Source: an uncultured Chlorobiaceae bacterium
Lineage (GTDB): Bacteria > Bacteroidota > Chlorobiia > Chlorobiales > Chlorobiaceae
DNA length: 46,912 nt
Assembly: GCA_903940125.1 (NCBI GenBank)
Contig: CAJAJL010000029.1
Span: 1-46,912 of the forward strand
Direction: 5' to 3'
The position numbers and the translations under genes are program-made. Shown here one piece after another: positions 33,901-40,972 of this stretch. The notes under the pieces are model-generated. The model saw nothing but the letters and a program-made list of their open reading frames with translations, was not told where the DNA came from and searched no databases. Within the stretch, counting starts at the first letter, position 1; every line of letters begins with the position of its first letter.

Positions 33901-35853
33901 GCTTTTGAAGGCATCTGCCTGACCGACACCTTTCAGCTTGGTGAGACGGATGAAAGTGCCGTACTCTTTTCTGATATGTTTCCGCAAAACTCTGAACGCG
34001 TATCGGCGCAGAAAAAGACGCCACTGCGAGTGATTATCGGCAATCCGCCCTACTCCGTCGGCCAGAAGTCGGCCAATGACAATGCCCAAAACCAGAGTTA
34101 CCGGAAACTTGATGGCCGGATAGCTGCTACATACGCAAAAGGCAGTATGGCAACATCAATAAAAGCACTTTACGATGCCTATATCAAAGCGTTCCGCTGG
34201 AGTACTGATCGACTTGATCCAGAGCACGGCGGTATCATTGCCTTTGTTTCAAATGCTGCCTGGCTGGATGGAAATGGAATGGATGGTTTGCGTCAATGTC
34301 TGGAAAAGGAGTTTTCAAGCATCTATGTTTTTAATTTGAGGGGCAACCAGCGTACCAGTGGAGAGCTCTCCAGAAAAGAGGGTGGCAAAATATTTGGTTC
34401 CGGTTCCCGTACTCCCATTGCTATTACTTTGCTGGTGAAAAACCCTGACAAGACCGCAGAGAAAGCCACTATCCATTATGTTGATATTGGTGATTACCTG
34501 AATCGGGAAGAGAAGCTCGGTATCATCAGCAACTACCGTTCGGTTAGCAATCCAGCAATGCCCTGGCAAACGTTGGAACCCAATGAGCATGGGGATTGGA
34601 TCAGCCAACGGAATGATCTCTTTGAGACGTTTATTCCTTTGGCAGGAAAGACAAAATTTGATCTCAAATCGCATTCATATTTTTTGACTTATTCACTGGG
34701 AATTGCATCCGGCAGAGATAGTTGGGTTTATAATTTTTCAAGAAAAAAATTGAGAGGAAATGTTTCACAATCAATTGATTTTTATAATGAGCAGTCTCTT
34801 GAATTTAAAAATGCAAGGCAAAAAGACTCCGAATTAGAGGTAGATTCATTTATTGATACTGATCCAAGTAAAATCAGTTGGAACCGGAATCTAAAACAAG
34901 ATATTGATCGTTATAAAGCACATTTATTTGATGTAAATAATATTGTTAAAGCCAATTACAGACCGTTCTGCAAAAATTATTTTTACTTTGATAAAGATTT
35001 CAACGCAATGATTTATCAAAATAAAAAGCTTTTCCCTAATCCGGATTCAATAAATAAGGTCATTTGCGTTTCATCTATTGGCGCAAATAATGGCCTATCT
35101 GTCTTGATAAGTAATTGTATTACCGATTTACATTTCAATGGAGACACACAATCTTTTCCCCTCTACTACTACGAAGAACGCCAGAAATCAAGCCCAACAC
35201 TTTTTGATGCGGCCACCGAGAATGAGTTTATCCGCAGAGATGGCGTTTCAGATTTTATTCTCGAAAGAGCACTGAAGCTGTATGGCAATCGTGTCACCAA
35301 GGAAGATATTTTTTACTACGTCTACGGTATTCTTCACAGCCCTGAATACCGCACCCGTTTTGCCAACGACCTGAAAAAAATGCTCCCACGCATCCCGCTT
35401 GTCGATGAACCCCGGGAATTCTGGTCATTCAGCAAAGGTGGAAGAGAGCTGGCCGAGCTGCATATCAACTATGAAACAGTGCTATCTTATGAAGGTGTAT
35501 CCGTCACCGGTGCTGAGAAAGGGCTCTTCAATGTTGAAAAGATGCGCTTCCCGAAAAAAGGGCAAAAGGATACCATTCTTTATAACGGTTACATCACCAT
35601 ATCGAACATTCCTGACAAGGCCTATGACTACGTTGTGAACGGCAAAAGCGCTATAGAATGGATCATGGAGCGCTATCAGATCACGACCCATAAAGAGAGC
35701 GGGATAACCAATGACCCGAACGACTGGGCCAAAGAGGTTGGTAATCCTCGTTATATTCTTGATCTGCTTCTGAGTGTGATTAATGTGAGTGTGAAGACTG
35801 TGGGGATTGTTGAGGGATTACCGGAGTTGAGGTTTGAAGCCCCCACTGCTTAG
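30976..35853 (+). CDS. Type ISP single-chain restriction-modification enzyme
   Basis: This 1625-residue protein combines all activities of a type ISP (LlaGI/LlaBIII-like) system. There is an Mrr-like PD-(D/E)XK nuclease (GGGDTGIDLIA near 58-68, QCKCF near 79-83), and a superfamily 2 helicase (Walker A ACGTGKT 202-208, DEAH near 340, then SVGRVMRKAPG). A gamma-type N6-adenine methyltransferase follows, with the SAM motif DPFTGTGTF near 912 and NPPY near 1024. A target-recognition region makes up the rest. It would nick or cleave unmodified DNA after translocation and methylate one strand of its site. The recognition sequence cannot be deduced. The stretch about 34660-35150 looks AT-rich against its flanks. 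The start lacks a ribosome-binding site; TATAAT lies at 30953-30958. Confidence 0.92.
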   Translation: MSFQAILTKYRKDSFSERDKGDRFERLMQAYLKTDPKYAYLFKKVWLWNEFPGRGDFGGGDTGIDLIALTLDGNYWAIQCKCFQESAAIDKPAVDSFLSTSSREFKDENLQTTSFAQRLWISTTNKWGLNATEAIKNQSPPVIRLNLFELQESAVDWQKLDQGIHGEASRTPKKTLRPHQQEALDKTHEHFKTADRGKLIMACGTGKTFNSLRIAEHETNGKGLILFLVPSIALLGQTLREWSSDANEPINAVCICSDSEVSRKKSKNEDSDSYSIVDLALPASTDVSSILRQFKHIEANGHAGLTVVFSTYQSIAVIARAQAELQKSNNSYGEFDLIICDEAHRTTGVTLSGEDESAFTKVHDNNFLKGKKRLYMTATPRLYSDDTKSKAAQADAILCSMDDTRLFGEEIYRIGFGEAVERDLLSDYKVLILTLNENDVPPAVQKMITDNESEINTDDASKLIGCINALSKQILGDAGVIKGSDPEPMKRAVAFCQSIAVSKKITATYNTASDAYLNSLPEKSQERMVSLSSRHIDGTMTAPQRDELLSWLKADTNYNECRVLTNVRCLSEGVDVPSLDAVMFLSARNSQVDVVQSVGRVMRKAPGKKYGYIIIPVVVPSDVEADKALDDNERYKVVWTVLNALRAHDDRFNATVNKIELNRKRPEQILVGRPACSWEDGQHIVADPGVAYGTDQEISQQLAMQFEQLQHVVFARMVQKVGDRRYWEQWANNVAEIAQRQGERINRLIQADGEHNKAFQEFLCGLQQNINPSITRQEAVEMLSQHIITKPVFEALFKGYSFVQNNPISVSMQKMLDLLEAQTIQEDTDTLNKFYESVRMRAADIDNAAGKQRIIIELYDKFFKTAFPKMVEKLGIVYTPVELVDFIIHSVNDVLKQEFDRSLSDENIHILDPFTGTGTFITRLLQSGLIDRKDLERKYQQEIHANEIVLLAYYIAAVNIENAYHDMMGDTTTYKAFEGICLTDTFQLGETDESAVLFSDMFPQNSERVSAQKKTPLRVIIGNPPYSVGQKSANDNAQNQSYRKLDGRIAATYAKGSMATSIKALYDAYIKAFRWSTDRLDPEHGGIIAFVSNAAWLDGNGMDGLRQCLEKEFSSIYVFNLRGNQRTSGELSRKEGGKIFGSGSRTPIAITLLVKNPDKTAEKATIHYVDIGDYLNREEKLGIISNYRSVSNPAMPWQTLEPNEHGDWISQRNDLFETFIPLAGKTKFDLKSHSYFLTYSLGIASGRDSWVYNFSRKKLRGNVSQSIDFYNEQSLEFKNARQKDSELEVDSFIDTDPSKISWNRNLKQDIDRYKAHLFDVNNIVKANYRPFCKNYFYFDKDFNAMIYQNKKLFPNPDSINKVICVSSIGANNGLSVLISNCITDLHFNGDTQSFPLYYYEERQKSSPTLFDAATENEFIRRDGVSDFILERALKLYGNRVTKEDIFYYVYGILHSPEYRTRFANDLKKMLPRIPLVDEPREFWSFSKGGRELAELHINYETVLSYEGVSVTGAEKGLFNVEKMRFPKKGQKDTILYNGYITISNIPDKAYDYVVNGKSAIEWIMERYQITTHKESGITNDPNDWAKEVGNPRYILDLLLSVINVSVKTVGIVEGLPELRFEAPTA

Positions 35854-35856
35854 CGT

Positions 35857-35898
35857 TTCAAAGGATTGGCAATTTAGGTTTATGCTCTATTCTTTTTC
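35857..35898. repeat. 42-bp imperfect direct repeat, copy B (exporter gene-end remnant)
   Basis: It reads FKGLAI-stop in frame, like the end of the exporter gene at 29636, plus the downstream 21 nt. It sits 3 nt after the restriction gene's stop codon. It is probably the end of a diverged copy of that exporter gene left after insertion or recombination. Confidence 0.7.
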
Positions 35899-35926
35899 AT
35901 CAACCACCGATTAAACCCTTGAATTC

Positions 35927-36340
35927 ATGTGGTGGACTTACGCGTTACTATCTGCTCTGTTTGCTGCCTTTACTGCCATACTTGCCAAAATCGGCATAAA
36001 AGGTGTTAACTCCGATCTGGCAACTGCCATACGAACGGTATTTATTTTATGTATTGCATGGGGGATTGTCTTTGCCCGCAAAGAGGTAGATGGCATCCAT
36101 CTCCTTTCAAAAAATAACTGGGTGTTTCTTGGTCTCTCAGGTGTTGCAACCGGTTTATCCTGGATATGCTATTTTAAAGCGTTGCAGATGGGAAAGGTTT
36201 CACAGGTTGCCCCTGTCGATAAAATGAGTGTTGCCATAGCAATAATTTTATCAGCTTTGTTCCTTCATGAGGTTCTGACATGGAAAATCTTGATGGGAGC
36301 ACTTCTTATTATTGGAGGTTCTGTGCTGATTATTTTGTAG
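35927..36340 (+). CDS. Single-domain EamA-type small transporter
   Basis: This 137-residue, very hydrophobic protein has about five membrane segments. It is one EamA (drug/metabolite transporter) domain: YALLSALFAAFTAILAKIGI at the start, GVATGLSWICYFKALQMG in the middle, then APVDKMSVAIAIILSALFLHE and a final GGSVLIIL helix. Usual DMT transporters have two such domains. One-domain members of this length exist and work as dimers, so I consider this complete rather than truncated. Substrate unknown. Confidence 0.8.
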   Translation: MWWTYALLSALFAAFTAILAKIGIKGVNSDLATAIRTVFILCIAWGIVFARKEVDGIHLLSKNNWVFLGLSGVATGLSWICYFKALQMGKVSQVAPVDKMSVAIAIILSALFLHEVLTWKILMGALLIIGGSVLIIL

Positions 36341-36345
36341 TGGAT

Positions 36346-36532
36346 ATGATGATCTCCTTCGGAGGCCTCAAAGTCGCTCAGGAACCAGTGAAAAAAAAGC
36401 TTTATCCTGCCAAAAGAGATTGCTGATGCTTTTGATATTTATGTAAAACTTGTACAAAGGGAATTTCCCGGAGTAACCGAGACAGAAGTTGCAACAGCTG
36501 AACATTATTGTTCAATTTTCTCGGAATTCTGA
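36346..36532 (+). pseudogene. Small unknown gene broken by a one-base frameshift
   Basis: From ATG 36346 the frame reads MMISFGGLKVAQEPVKKK and stops after LYPAKRDC. In the +1 frame the sequence continues EIADAFDIYVKLVQREF and on to CSIFSEF-stop. Removing one A from the AAAA run near 36412-36415 joins both into a coherent protein of about 60 residues. The 3' end overlaps the convergent Fic gene. I do not recognise the family. Either a true frameshift or a sequencing error is possible. Confidence 0.4.
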
Positions 36533-37584
36533 ATCGACCCCAGTTCGTACCAGACGCCACGTCCACTGCCATGTTGAGTCAGATGGCCACGTTGAACCAG
36601 GTTTCGGAAGTGAACTTTCAAGGTGTTGCGGCTGATGCCAGTCAGCTTGATAGCATTGCCTATCGTTATGCGTCCATGTTCACGGACAAATTCAACGATA
36701 TGCAGTGAGATTTCTGGCAAAGAAGTCATGACGATCTTCTCTCGCTCTACTTTCTTCTCAAGGCGGCGGACCTGATCGGCCAGCGAACGAAGAAAAAACA
36801 CCAGCCACGGCTGCCAGTTTGGGGTATCAGTCCGGATTAAACCCTGAGTTTGCCGTAGAGCCAGGTAGTAGGCTTCTTTGTTGAGTTCGATGACGCTTTC
36901 CAGTGAACTGTATGGTACGTAAGCGTACCCCGACTGAAGTAACAGTAAGGTGGTTAAGACACGACTGAGCCGACCATTTCCATCCTTGAACGGGTGGATT
37001 TCGAGAAAGACCACCACAAAAAGAGCGATGATTAAAAGCGGGTGCAGTGTTTTTTGCTCACGTTCATCTTTTACCCAGGTAACCAGTTCGGCCATCAGGT
37101 GAGGGGTATTGAAGGGAGTTGCGGTTTCGAACACGATACCGATCTGATTGCCGTTTTCATCAAAAGCTGCAACACTGTTTGAGTTGGTTTTGTACTGTCC
37201 TCTGTGTCGAGAATCCTTATCGATATGGCGCAGGAGAATCTGATGTAACTGTTTGATGTGGTTCTCGTTGAAAGGGATGTTTGGCCACGATTCGAACACC
37301 AGGTCCATCAGCTCCGCATAACCTGCAACTTCCTGTTCATCACGTGTTTCGAAAGACTGAATAACCAGGTTGGAAAGGAGACGCTCAACCTCTCGATCGG
37401 ACAGTTTACTTCCCTCAATGCGGGTTGATGATCCGATGCTCTCGATGGTGGCAACCCTGCGTAAGGCTGAAAGACGATCAGGGGCAAGAGTGCCCAGAGT
37501 ACGCCAGACGCCTTTGAATTCATCGATCTGAGCAATCAGGCTCAGAATCTCCGGAGTGATATGAATCGTATCAGTTCGTAACAT
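36505..37584 (-). CDS. Fic-family protein (AMPylase-type) with C-terminal winged helix
   Basis: The Fic core motif HPFKDGNGR lies near residues 197-205, the active-site loop that transfers AMP or another nucleotide-type group to a protein target. A class II-type inhibitory motif SSTRIEG stands in the N-terminal helix, about 140 residues before it, so activity is probably autoinhibited. The C-terminus (HGRITIGNAIKLTGISRNTL, then LVQRGHLTQHGSGRG) is a winged helix-turn-helix. The frame can begin at a GTG (37599), but the ATG at 37584 (MLRTDTIHITPE) is more likely: 359 residues. Convergent to the EamA gene. Target unknown; such proteins often lie in mobile or defence regions. Confidence 0.88.
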   Translation of the reverse strand: MLRTDTIHITPEILSLIAQIDEFKGVWRTLGTLAPDRLSALRRVATIESIGSSTRIEGSKLSDREVERLLSNLVIQSFETRDEQEVAGYAELMDLVFESWPNIPFNENHIKQLHQILLRHIDKDSRHRGQYKTNSNSVAAFDENGNQIGIVFETATPFNTPHLMAELVTWVKDEREQKTLHPLLIIALFVVVFLEIHPFKDGNGRLSRVLTTLLLLQSGYAYVPYSSLESVIELNKEAYYLALRQTQGLIRTDTPNWQPWLVFFLRSLADQVRRLEKKVEREKIVMTSLPEISLHIVEFVREHGRITIGNAIKLTGISRNTLKVHFRNLVQRGHLTQHGSGRGVWYELGSIQNSEKIEQ

Positions 37585-37590
37585 AAACCA

Positions 37591-37619
37591 ATTATACACC
37601 CATTTACACCCAATTACAA
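37591..37619 (-). promoter_or_regulatory. Promoter of the Fic gene
   Basis: On the minus strand TTGTAA (37619-37614), a 17-nt spacer and TATAAT (37596-37591). The ATG at 37584 is only 6 nt after the -10, so the transcript would be leaderless, in line with the missing ribosome-binding site. Confidence 0.5.
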
Positions 37620-38222
37620 ATGAGCTTTTGCGGATTCACTCCTGTCAATTTGACTGGCAGGAAGGGATGTACACCGAGAGTGGTTTATACCTGAAAAGTG
37701 TAAGCAAGCGAAACTCAGAGGAGAAAGGGGGCGGAAGATGACTCGTAAAATGCTATAAGATATTGTCGTGAAATAAGTTAATTTACATAATCAATATTAT
37801 ACAACAAATTGTTAAGCCAAGAACGGCTCTTCTTTAAGCTGCGAAATTATTAATAATGGGCCGACTTAACACGGATATGTTTTGACTGATGCCTCTTCGC
37901 CCTTAGTGTGAAAGATTACTTGAGTTAATAACATAAAGACTTCTGCCACTAAAAGTTCTCCTGTTTCCTTGATATGTCAGTACCTGAGGCAGTTCACTTT
38001 GTAAGTCGGATATACTTACTTTCATATCAAACCGATCTCCAAAAATGTAACGCAGTAACAGTGGCAACTCGGCGAAAACTCCCATCAATCCCTACAGCAT
38101 TCTACTTCATAGTAGAACAAAATGCCGAATAGCATAGCTCAGGTATAACGTGAAAAACAAAAACGCATCCCTTGGTATAAAAAGTCGGAGCCGTTTTCAA
38201 ATGCAGTATTTGATTGGAGTTG
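37620..38222. other. Gene-poor stretch between Fic gene and peptide cluster
   Basis: About 600 nt with no convincing gene. A 60-codon minus-strand frame (37903-38085, MGVFAELPLLLRYIFGDRF...) has a GTAGGGA-like upstream element but no family I recognise; it could be a gene fragment. A short inverted repeat TTCTACT/AGTAGAA lies near 38100-38117. Confidence 0.4.
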
Positions 38223-38251
38223 TTGTGAATTTTTCGTGAAATGCTTATATA
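38223..38251 (+). promoter_or_regulatory. Promoter of the peptide-modification cluster
   Basis: TTGTGA at 38223-38228, a 17-nt spacer and TATATA at 38246-38251, about 40 nt before the precursor gene. Confidence 0.45.
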
Positions 38252-38292
38252 TGAAAGATGTTTAACGTTCTTAAACAAAAAGGAGGTAAACG

Positions 38293-38481
38293 ATGCGGAG
38301 TGCGAAGGTAATTGAAAATGAGCATCCCGACACTGAGCGCGAAGAGGTGATCGAGAAGCTGGAAGTTAGCAATGAGCCCGGTGCTCGTGTTCTAGCTCGC
38401 ATAATCCGTCAGGCCGATGCAGAAGACGCAGAAGCCGTGATGTGGTCTCAGAATTGGAACGCTCATAGCCGTAGCTCATAG
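38293..38481 (+). CDS. Candidate RiPP precursor peptide
   Basis: This 62-residue peptide has an excellent ribosome-binding site (AAGGAGGT, 7 nt before ATG) and its own promoter. The first ~48 residues are charged and probably helical, rich in E, A and R (for example HPDTEREEVIEKLEV and ARVLARIIRQADAEDAEA), as expected of a leader. The last residues, MWSQNWNAHSRSS, switch abruptly to W, N, S and H and would be the core. It precedes two radical SAM/SPASM maturase genes by 194 nt. No Cys is present, so a thioether bond from Cys is excluded; the two Trp are obvious targets. The family is not recognised and the precursor role is inferred from size, composition and context. Confidence 0.65.
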   Translation: MRSAKVIENEHPDTEREEVIEKLEVSNEPGARVLARIIRQADAEDAEAVMWSQNWNAHSRSS

Positions 38482-38675
38482 AGCTATGGTTTGAATAAAA
38501 CGCCATGAGATCATTACTCTGTTAGGGTGTGAGCAAGTATGCCCCGTCAAAAGCTATAAATATTCTGCAAATAGCCACAAGCTACTTTTCTCCGTGATTC
38601 GTATAAAGGCCTATTTGTCGCACAATTCATTCTGCTCTTGAATGTTACTTTGTTCCAAATCAAGAATTTGGGGGC

Positions 38676-39839
38676 ATGCTAGTAAAACCATCAGTCAAAA
38701 ATTTGCTATGTAGCACTATAACAGTTGTGGTTAGAATTTCTTCTCGCTGCAATTTGACGTGCGACTATTGTTACGCAAAAGCTTCGAATAGACCAGAAAG
38801 TGCATCATCGTTTATGACGATAGAAACTGCCTCAATCGTCTGTGAGCAGTTTCTATCGCTTCCCGTCAAGCGTGTAGATTTCAATTGGCATGGCGGGGAA
38901 CCGTTGCTTTCTGACCCTGCTGTGTTACGGAATGCCATACAAACACAACAACGGCTTTTGACGGAAGGTAGTGCTCCAGCAATAAACAAGATACAGACGA
39001 ATGGAACGCACTTCTCAGATGAATGGCTCACTCTACTCTGCGAATATCCCATTGATATAGGTATCAGCCTAGATGGCCCTGCCCGCTTCCATAATCGGCA
39101 TCGTTCGGTTACTGATGAAAGACCAACATCATGCCACGATGAAGTTATGGCAAACATGGCTAAATTGCGAAAAATCGGATTGCCGTTTGGTACACTTCTC
39201 GTAATCACAGAGGATATGGCTTTCGCGGCGAAGGAGATTTTTGATTTTGTCAATGATGAGCAGCTCTCGGTTGATCTTCTTCCTTGCTTCTTCCATGGTA
39301 CTTTGGGTAATGTAGTCCCTCCAAGCATTCATCCTCATTCGCTTTCGCGATTTATGCAGGAATATTTCGATGAGTGGATTCGCCATCCTGATCCGCCAAC
39401 TTGTCGGATCCTTGAAGACATGTTAGGAGGTGTACTTGGTATTAAACCTAGAACATGTGCGTTTCGTAATCATTGCCATGAGTTCTATAGCGTAGATACT
39501 GATGGTCGCCTTTATCCCTGTGACTTGTTCTTGGGTCAACAAGATATGTGCTTGGGTAATTTGCATTCGGAATCCTTGCACTCAATCCTTAGTTCACCTC
39601 ACACTGCGGCAATTCGTTCTAGTATTGCCACTCTGCCTGATGATTGCAATGAATGTGACTGGCTTTTCGCGTGTGGAGGAGGATGCTCAGCACATCGGAT
39701 TGGTCAGACCCTCGACTCAGTTGGGCGATATTATTTCTGTGGGGCACGAAAATCCATTTTCAAACATATTGAGGCGTTTATGCTATCCAATGCCAGCCTA
39801 TTTTCGACTGCTAAGGCAGCAATGAGGGGAATGCTATGA
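38676..39839 (+). CDS. Radical SAM/SPASM peptide maturase 1
   Basis: This 387-residue protein has the radical SAM cluster motif C25-x3-C29-x2-C32 (SRCNLTCDYCYAK), then WHGGEPLL, KIQTNGTHF and GISLDGPARFH, all typical of the sulfatase-maturase/peptide-maturase clade. The SPASM region near the C-terminus holds CAFRNHCHEFYSVDTDGRLYPCD, CNECDWLFACGGGCS and YYFCGARK, enough cysteines for auxiliary Fe-S clusters. Family members modify a peptide or protein by radical chemistry. GGGGG lies before the ATG. The stop overlaps the second maturase as ATGA. The substrate is presumably the 38293 peptide. Confidence 0.9.
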   Translation: MLVKPSVKNLLCSTITVVVRISSRCNLTCDYCYAKASNRPESASSFMTIETASIVCEQFLSLPVKRVDFNWHGGEPLLSDPAVLRNAIQTQQRLLTEGSAPAINKIQTNGTHFSDEWLTLLCEYPIDIGISLDGPARFHNRHRSVTDERPTSCHDEVMANMAKLRKIGLPFGTLLVITEDMAFAAKEIFDFVNDEQLSVDLLPCFFHGTLGNVVPPSIHPHSLSRFMQEYFDEWIRHPDPPTCRILEDMLGGVLGIKPRTCAFRNHCHEFYSVDTDGRLYPCDLFLGQQDMCLGNLHSESLHSILSSPHTAAIRSSIATLPDDCNECDWLFACGGGCSAHRIGQTLDSVGRYYFCGARKSIFKHIEAFMLSNASLFSTAKAAMRGML

Positions 39840-40972
39840 GTGCGGATCTGCCAACCACAATAGTCATTAAAACAACAGACTCATGCAATTCCGCCTGTCA
39901 CTACTGTTACGAAGAGAACGCTGTTGATGGAACCGTGCGCACGATACCCTTGGACGTGGTAGAAGAAATCTATCGTTGGGCTGCCGAGTCGGGGCTAGCC
40001 AAAGTCCAACTGGTTTGGCATGGTGGCGAACCGCTACTAGCTGGAATTTGTTTTTTCCAAGAGATCTTTTCAATTCAGGCGAAGTACGAAAGGGCAGGAC
40101 TGGAATACATTCATAGTCTTCAGACGAACGGGATATTGGTAGACGACGATTGGATTAAGTTATTTCGATCCTATCGGATAGGAGTTGGGATTAGTCTAGA
40201 TGGCCCAGCTTGGCTACACGATTTTCAGCGACCGCTTTCGACGGGATGTCCCAGTCATTCAAGAGTGATAAGTGCTCTCGACCGCATGACGGCCGCTGGA
40301 CTACGTGTGAGCCTTTCGGCTGTAGTCACTCAAAAGAGCCTCGGAGCGGAACGCGAAATTATCTCTTTTTTTTCTGCACTTCCTGCGGAATCTGTAGATT
40401 TCCTTCCTATGACGGTTCTGGCATCGAAGCTCCAAGATCACTCCTTCCTCATTAGCGCCATCGAGTTTAGTCAGTTCATGTGTGAAATCTATAAAGAGTG
40501 GTCACGGCTTGACGAAGAACGCATCTCAATCCGATACTTGGAAAACATGATTCGAGGAATAACTGGCTGTCACCCCTCGCTCTGCACCTTTTCGGGCCGA
40601 TGTGGAGCTTACATTTCTATTGACTTTGATGGTAGCCTATATCCGTGTGACTCGTTCATGCGTGCACAAGAATTTAGAATGGGAAATTTACGCGACAAAA
40701 CACTCAATACATTACTTTCCACGAGTCGGTACCATACTTTTCGAGCTGACATCGCCCAACTTCCGCATACCTGTGAGAATTGTGAGATACTTCAAGCCTG
40801 CAACGGTGGGTGCCCATCTGAACGCTACTCAGGTGACGGTAAGTATATGCGTCTTTATCCATTCTGCGGAACTCGCAGGGACCTTGCAAGGCTAATCGCA
40901 GCCGATTTAAATGCCGCTGGAGCGAGCGAATTGTTGCGTCTTCCAAGGGCTATTCAGACGGAGTACCCGTAA
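39836..40972 (+). CDS. Radical SAM/SPASM peptide maturase 2
   Basis: This 378-residue paralogue of the preceding protein has C17-x3-C21-x2-C24 (DSCNSACHYCYEEN), LVWHGGEPLLAG, LQTNGILVD, GISLDGPAWLHD, and SPASM cysteines in CTFSGRCGAYISIDFDGSLYPCD, CENCEILQACNGGCPS and PFCGTRRD. The two differ along their length, so two distinct modifications, or a heterodimer, are possible. Its stop overlaps the next start by one base (TAATG). Confidence 0.9.
   Translation: MSADLPTTIVIKTTDSCNSACHYCYEENAVDGTVRTIPLDVVEEIYRWAAESGLAKVQLVWHGGEPLLAGICFFQEIFSIQAKYERAGLEYIHSLQTNGILVDDDWIKLFRSYRIGVGISLDGPAWLHDFQRPLSTGCPSHSRVISALDRMTAAGLRVSLSAVVTQKSLGAEREIISFFSALPAESVDFLPMTVLASKLQDHSFLISAIEFSQFMCEIYKEWSRLDEERISIRYLENMIRGITGCHPSLCTFSGRCGAYISIDFDGSLYPCDSFMRAQEFRMGNLRDKTLNTLLSTSRYHTFRADIAQLPHTCENCEILQACNGGCPSERYSGDGKYMRLYPFCGTRRDLARLIAADLNAAGASELLRLPRAIQTEYP

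Noticed and set aside
33004-34089. A 361-codon minus-strand open frame
   Set aside because: It lies wholly inside the type ISP gene, opposite its helicase and methyltransferase motifs, and its translation shows no family features. It is a shadow of the coding strand.
35927-36340. EamA gene as a truncated pseudogene
   Set aside because: The length of about 137 residues, a clean start and stop, and a complete set of membrane segments fit known one-domain members.
37903-38088. Minus-strand 60-codon frame as a confident gene
   Set aside because: It has a modest ribosome-binding-like element but no recognisable family and no neighbours in the same direction close by, so it is only mentioned in the gap entry.
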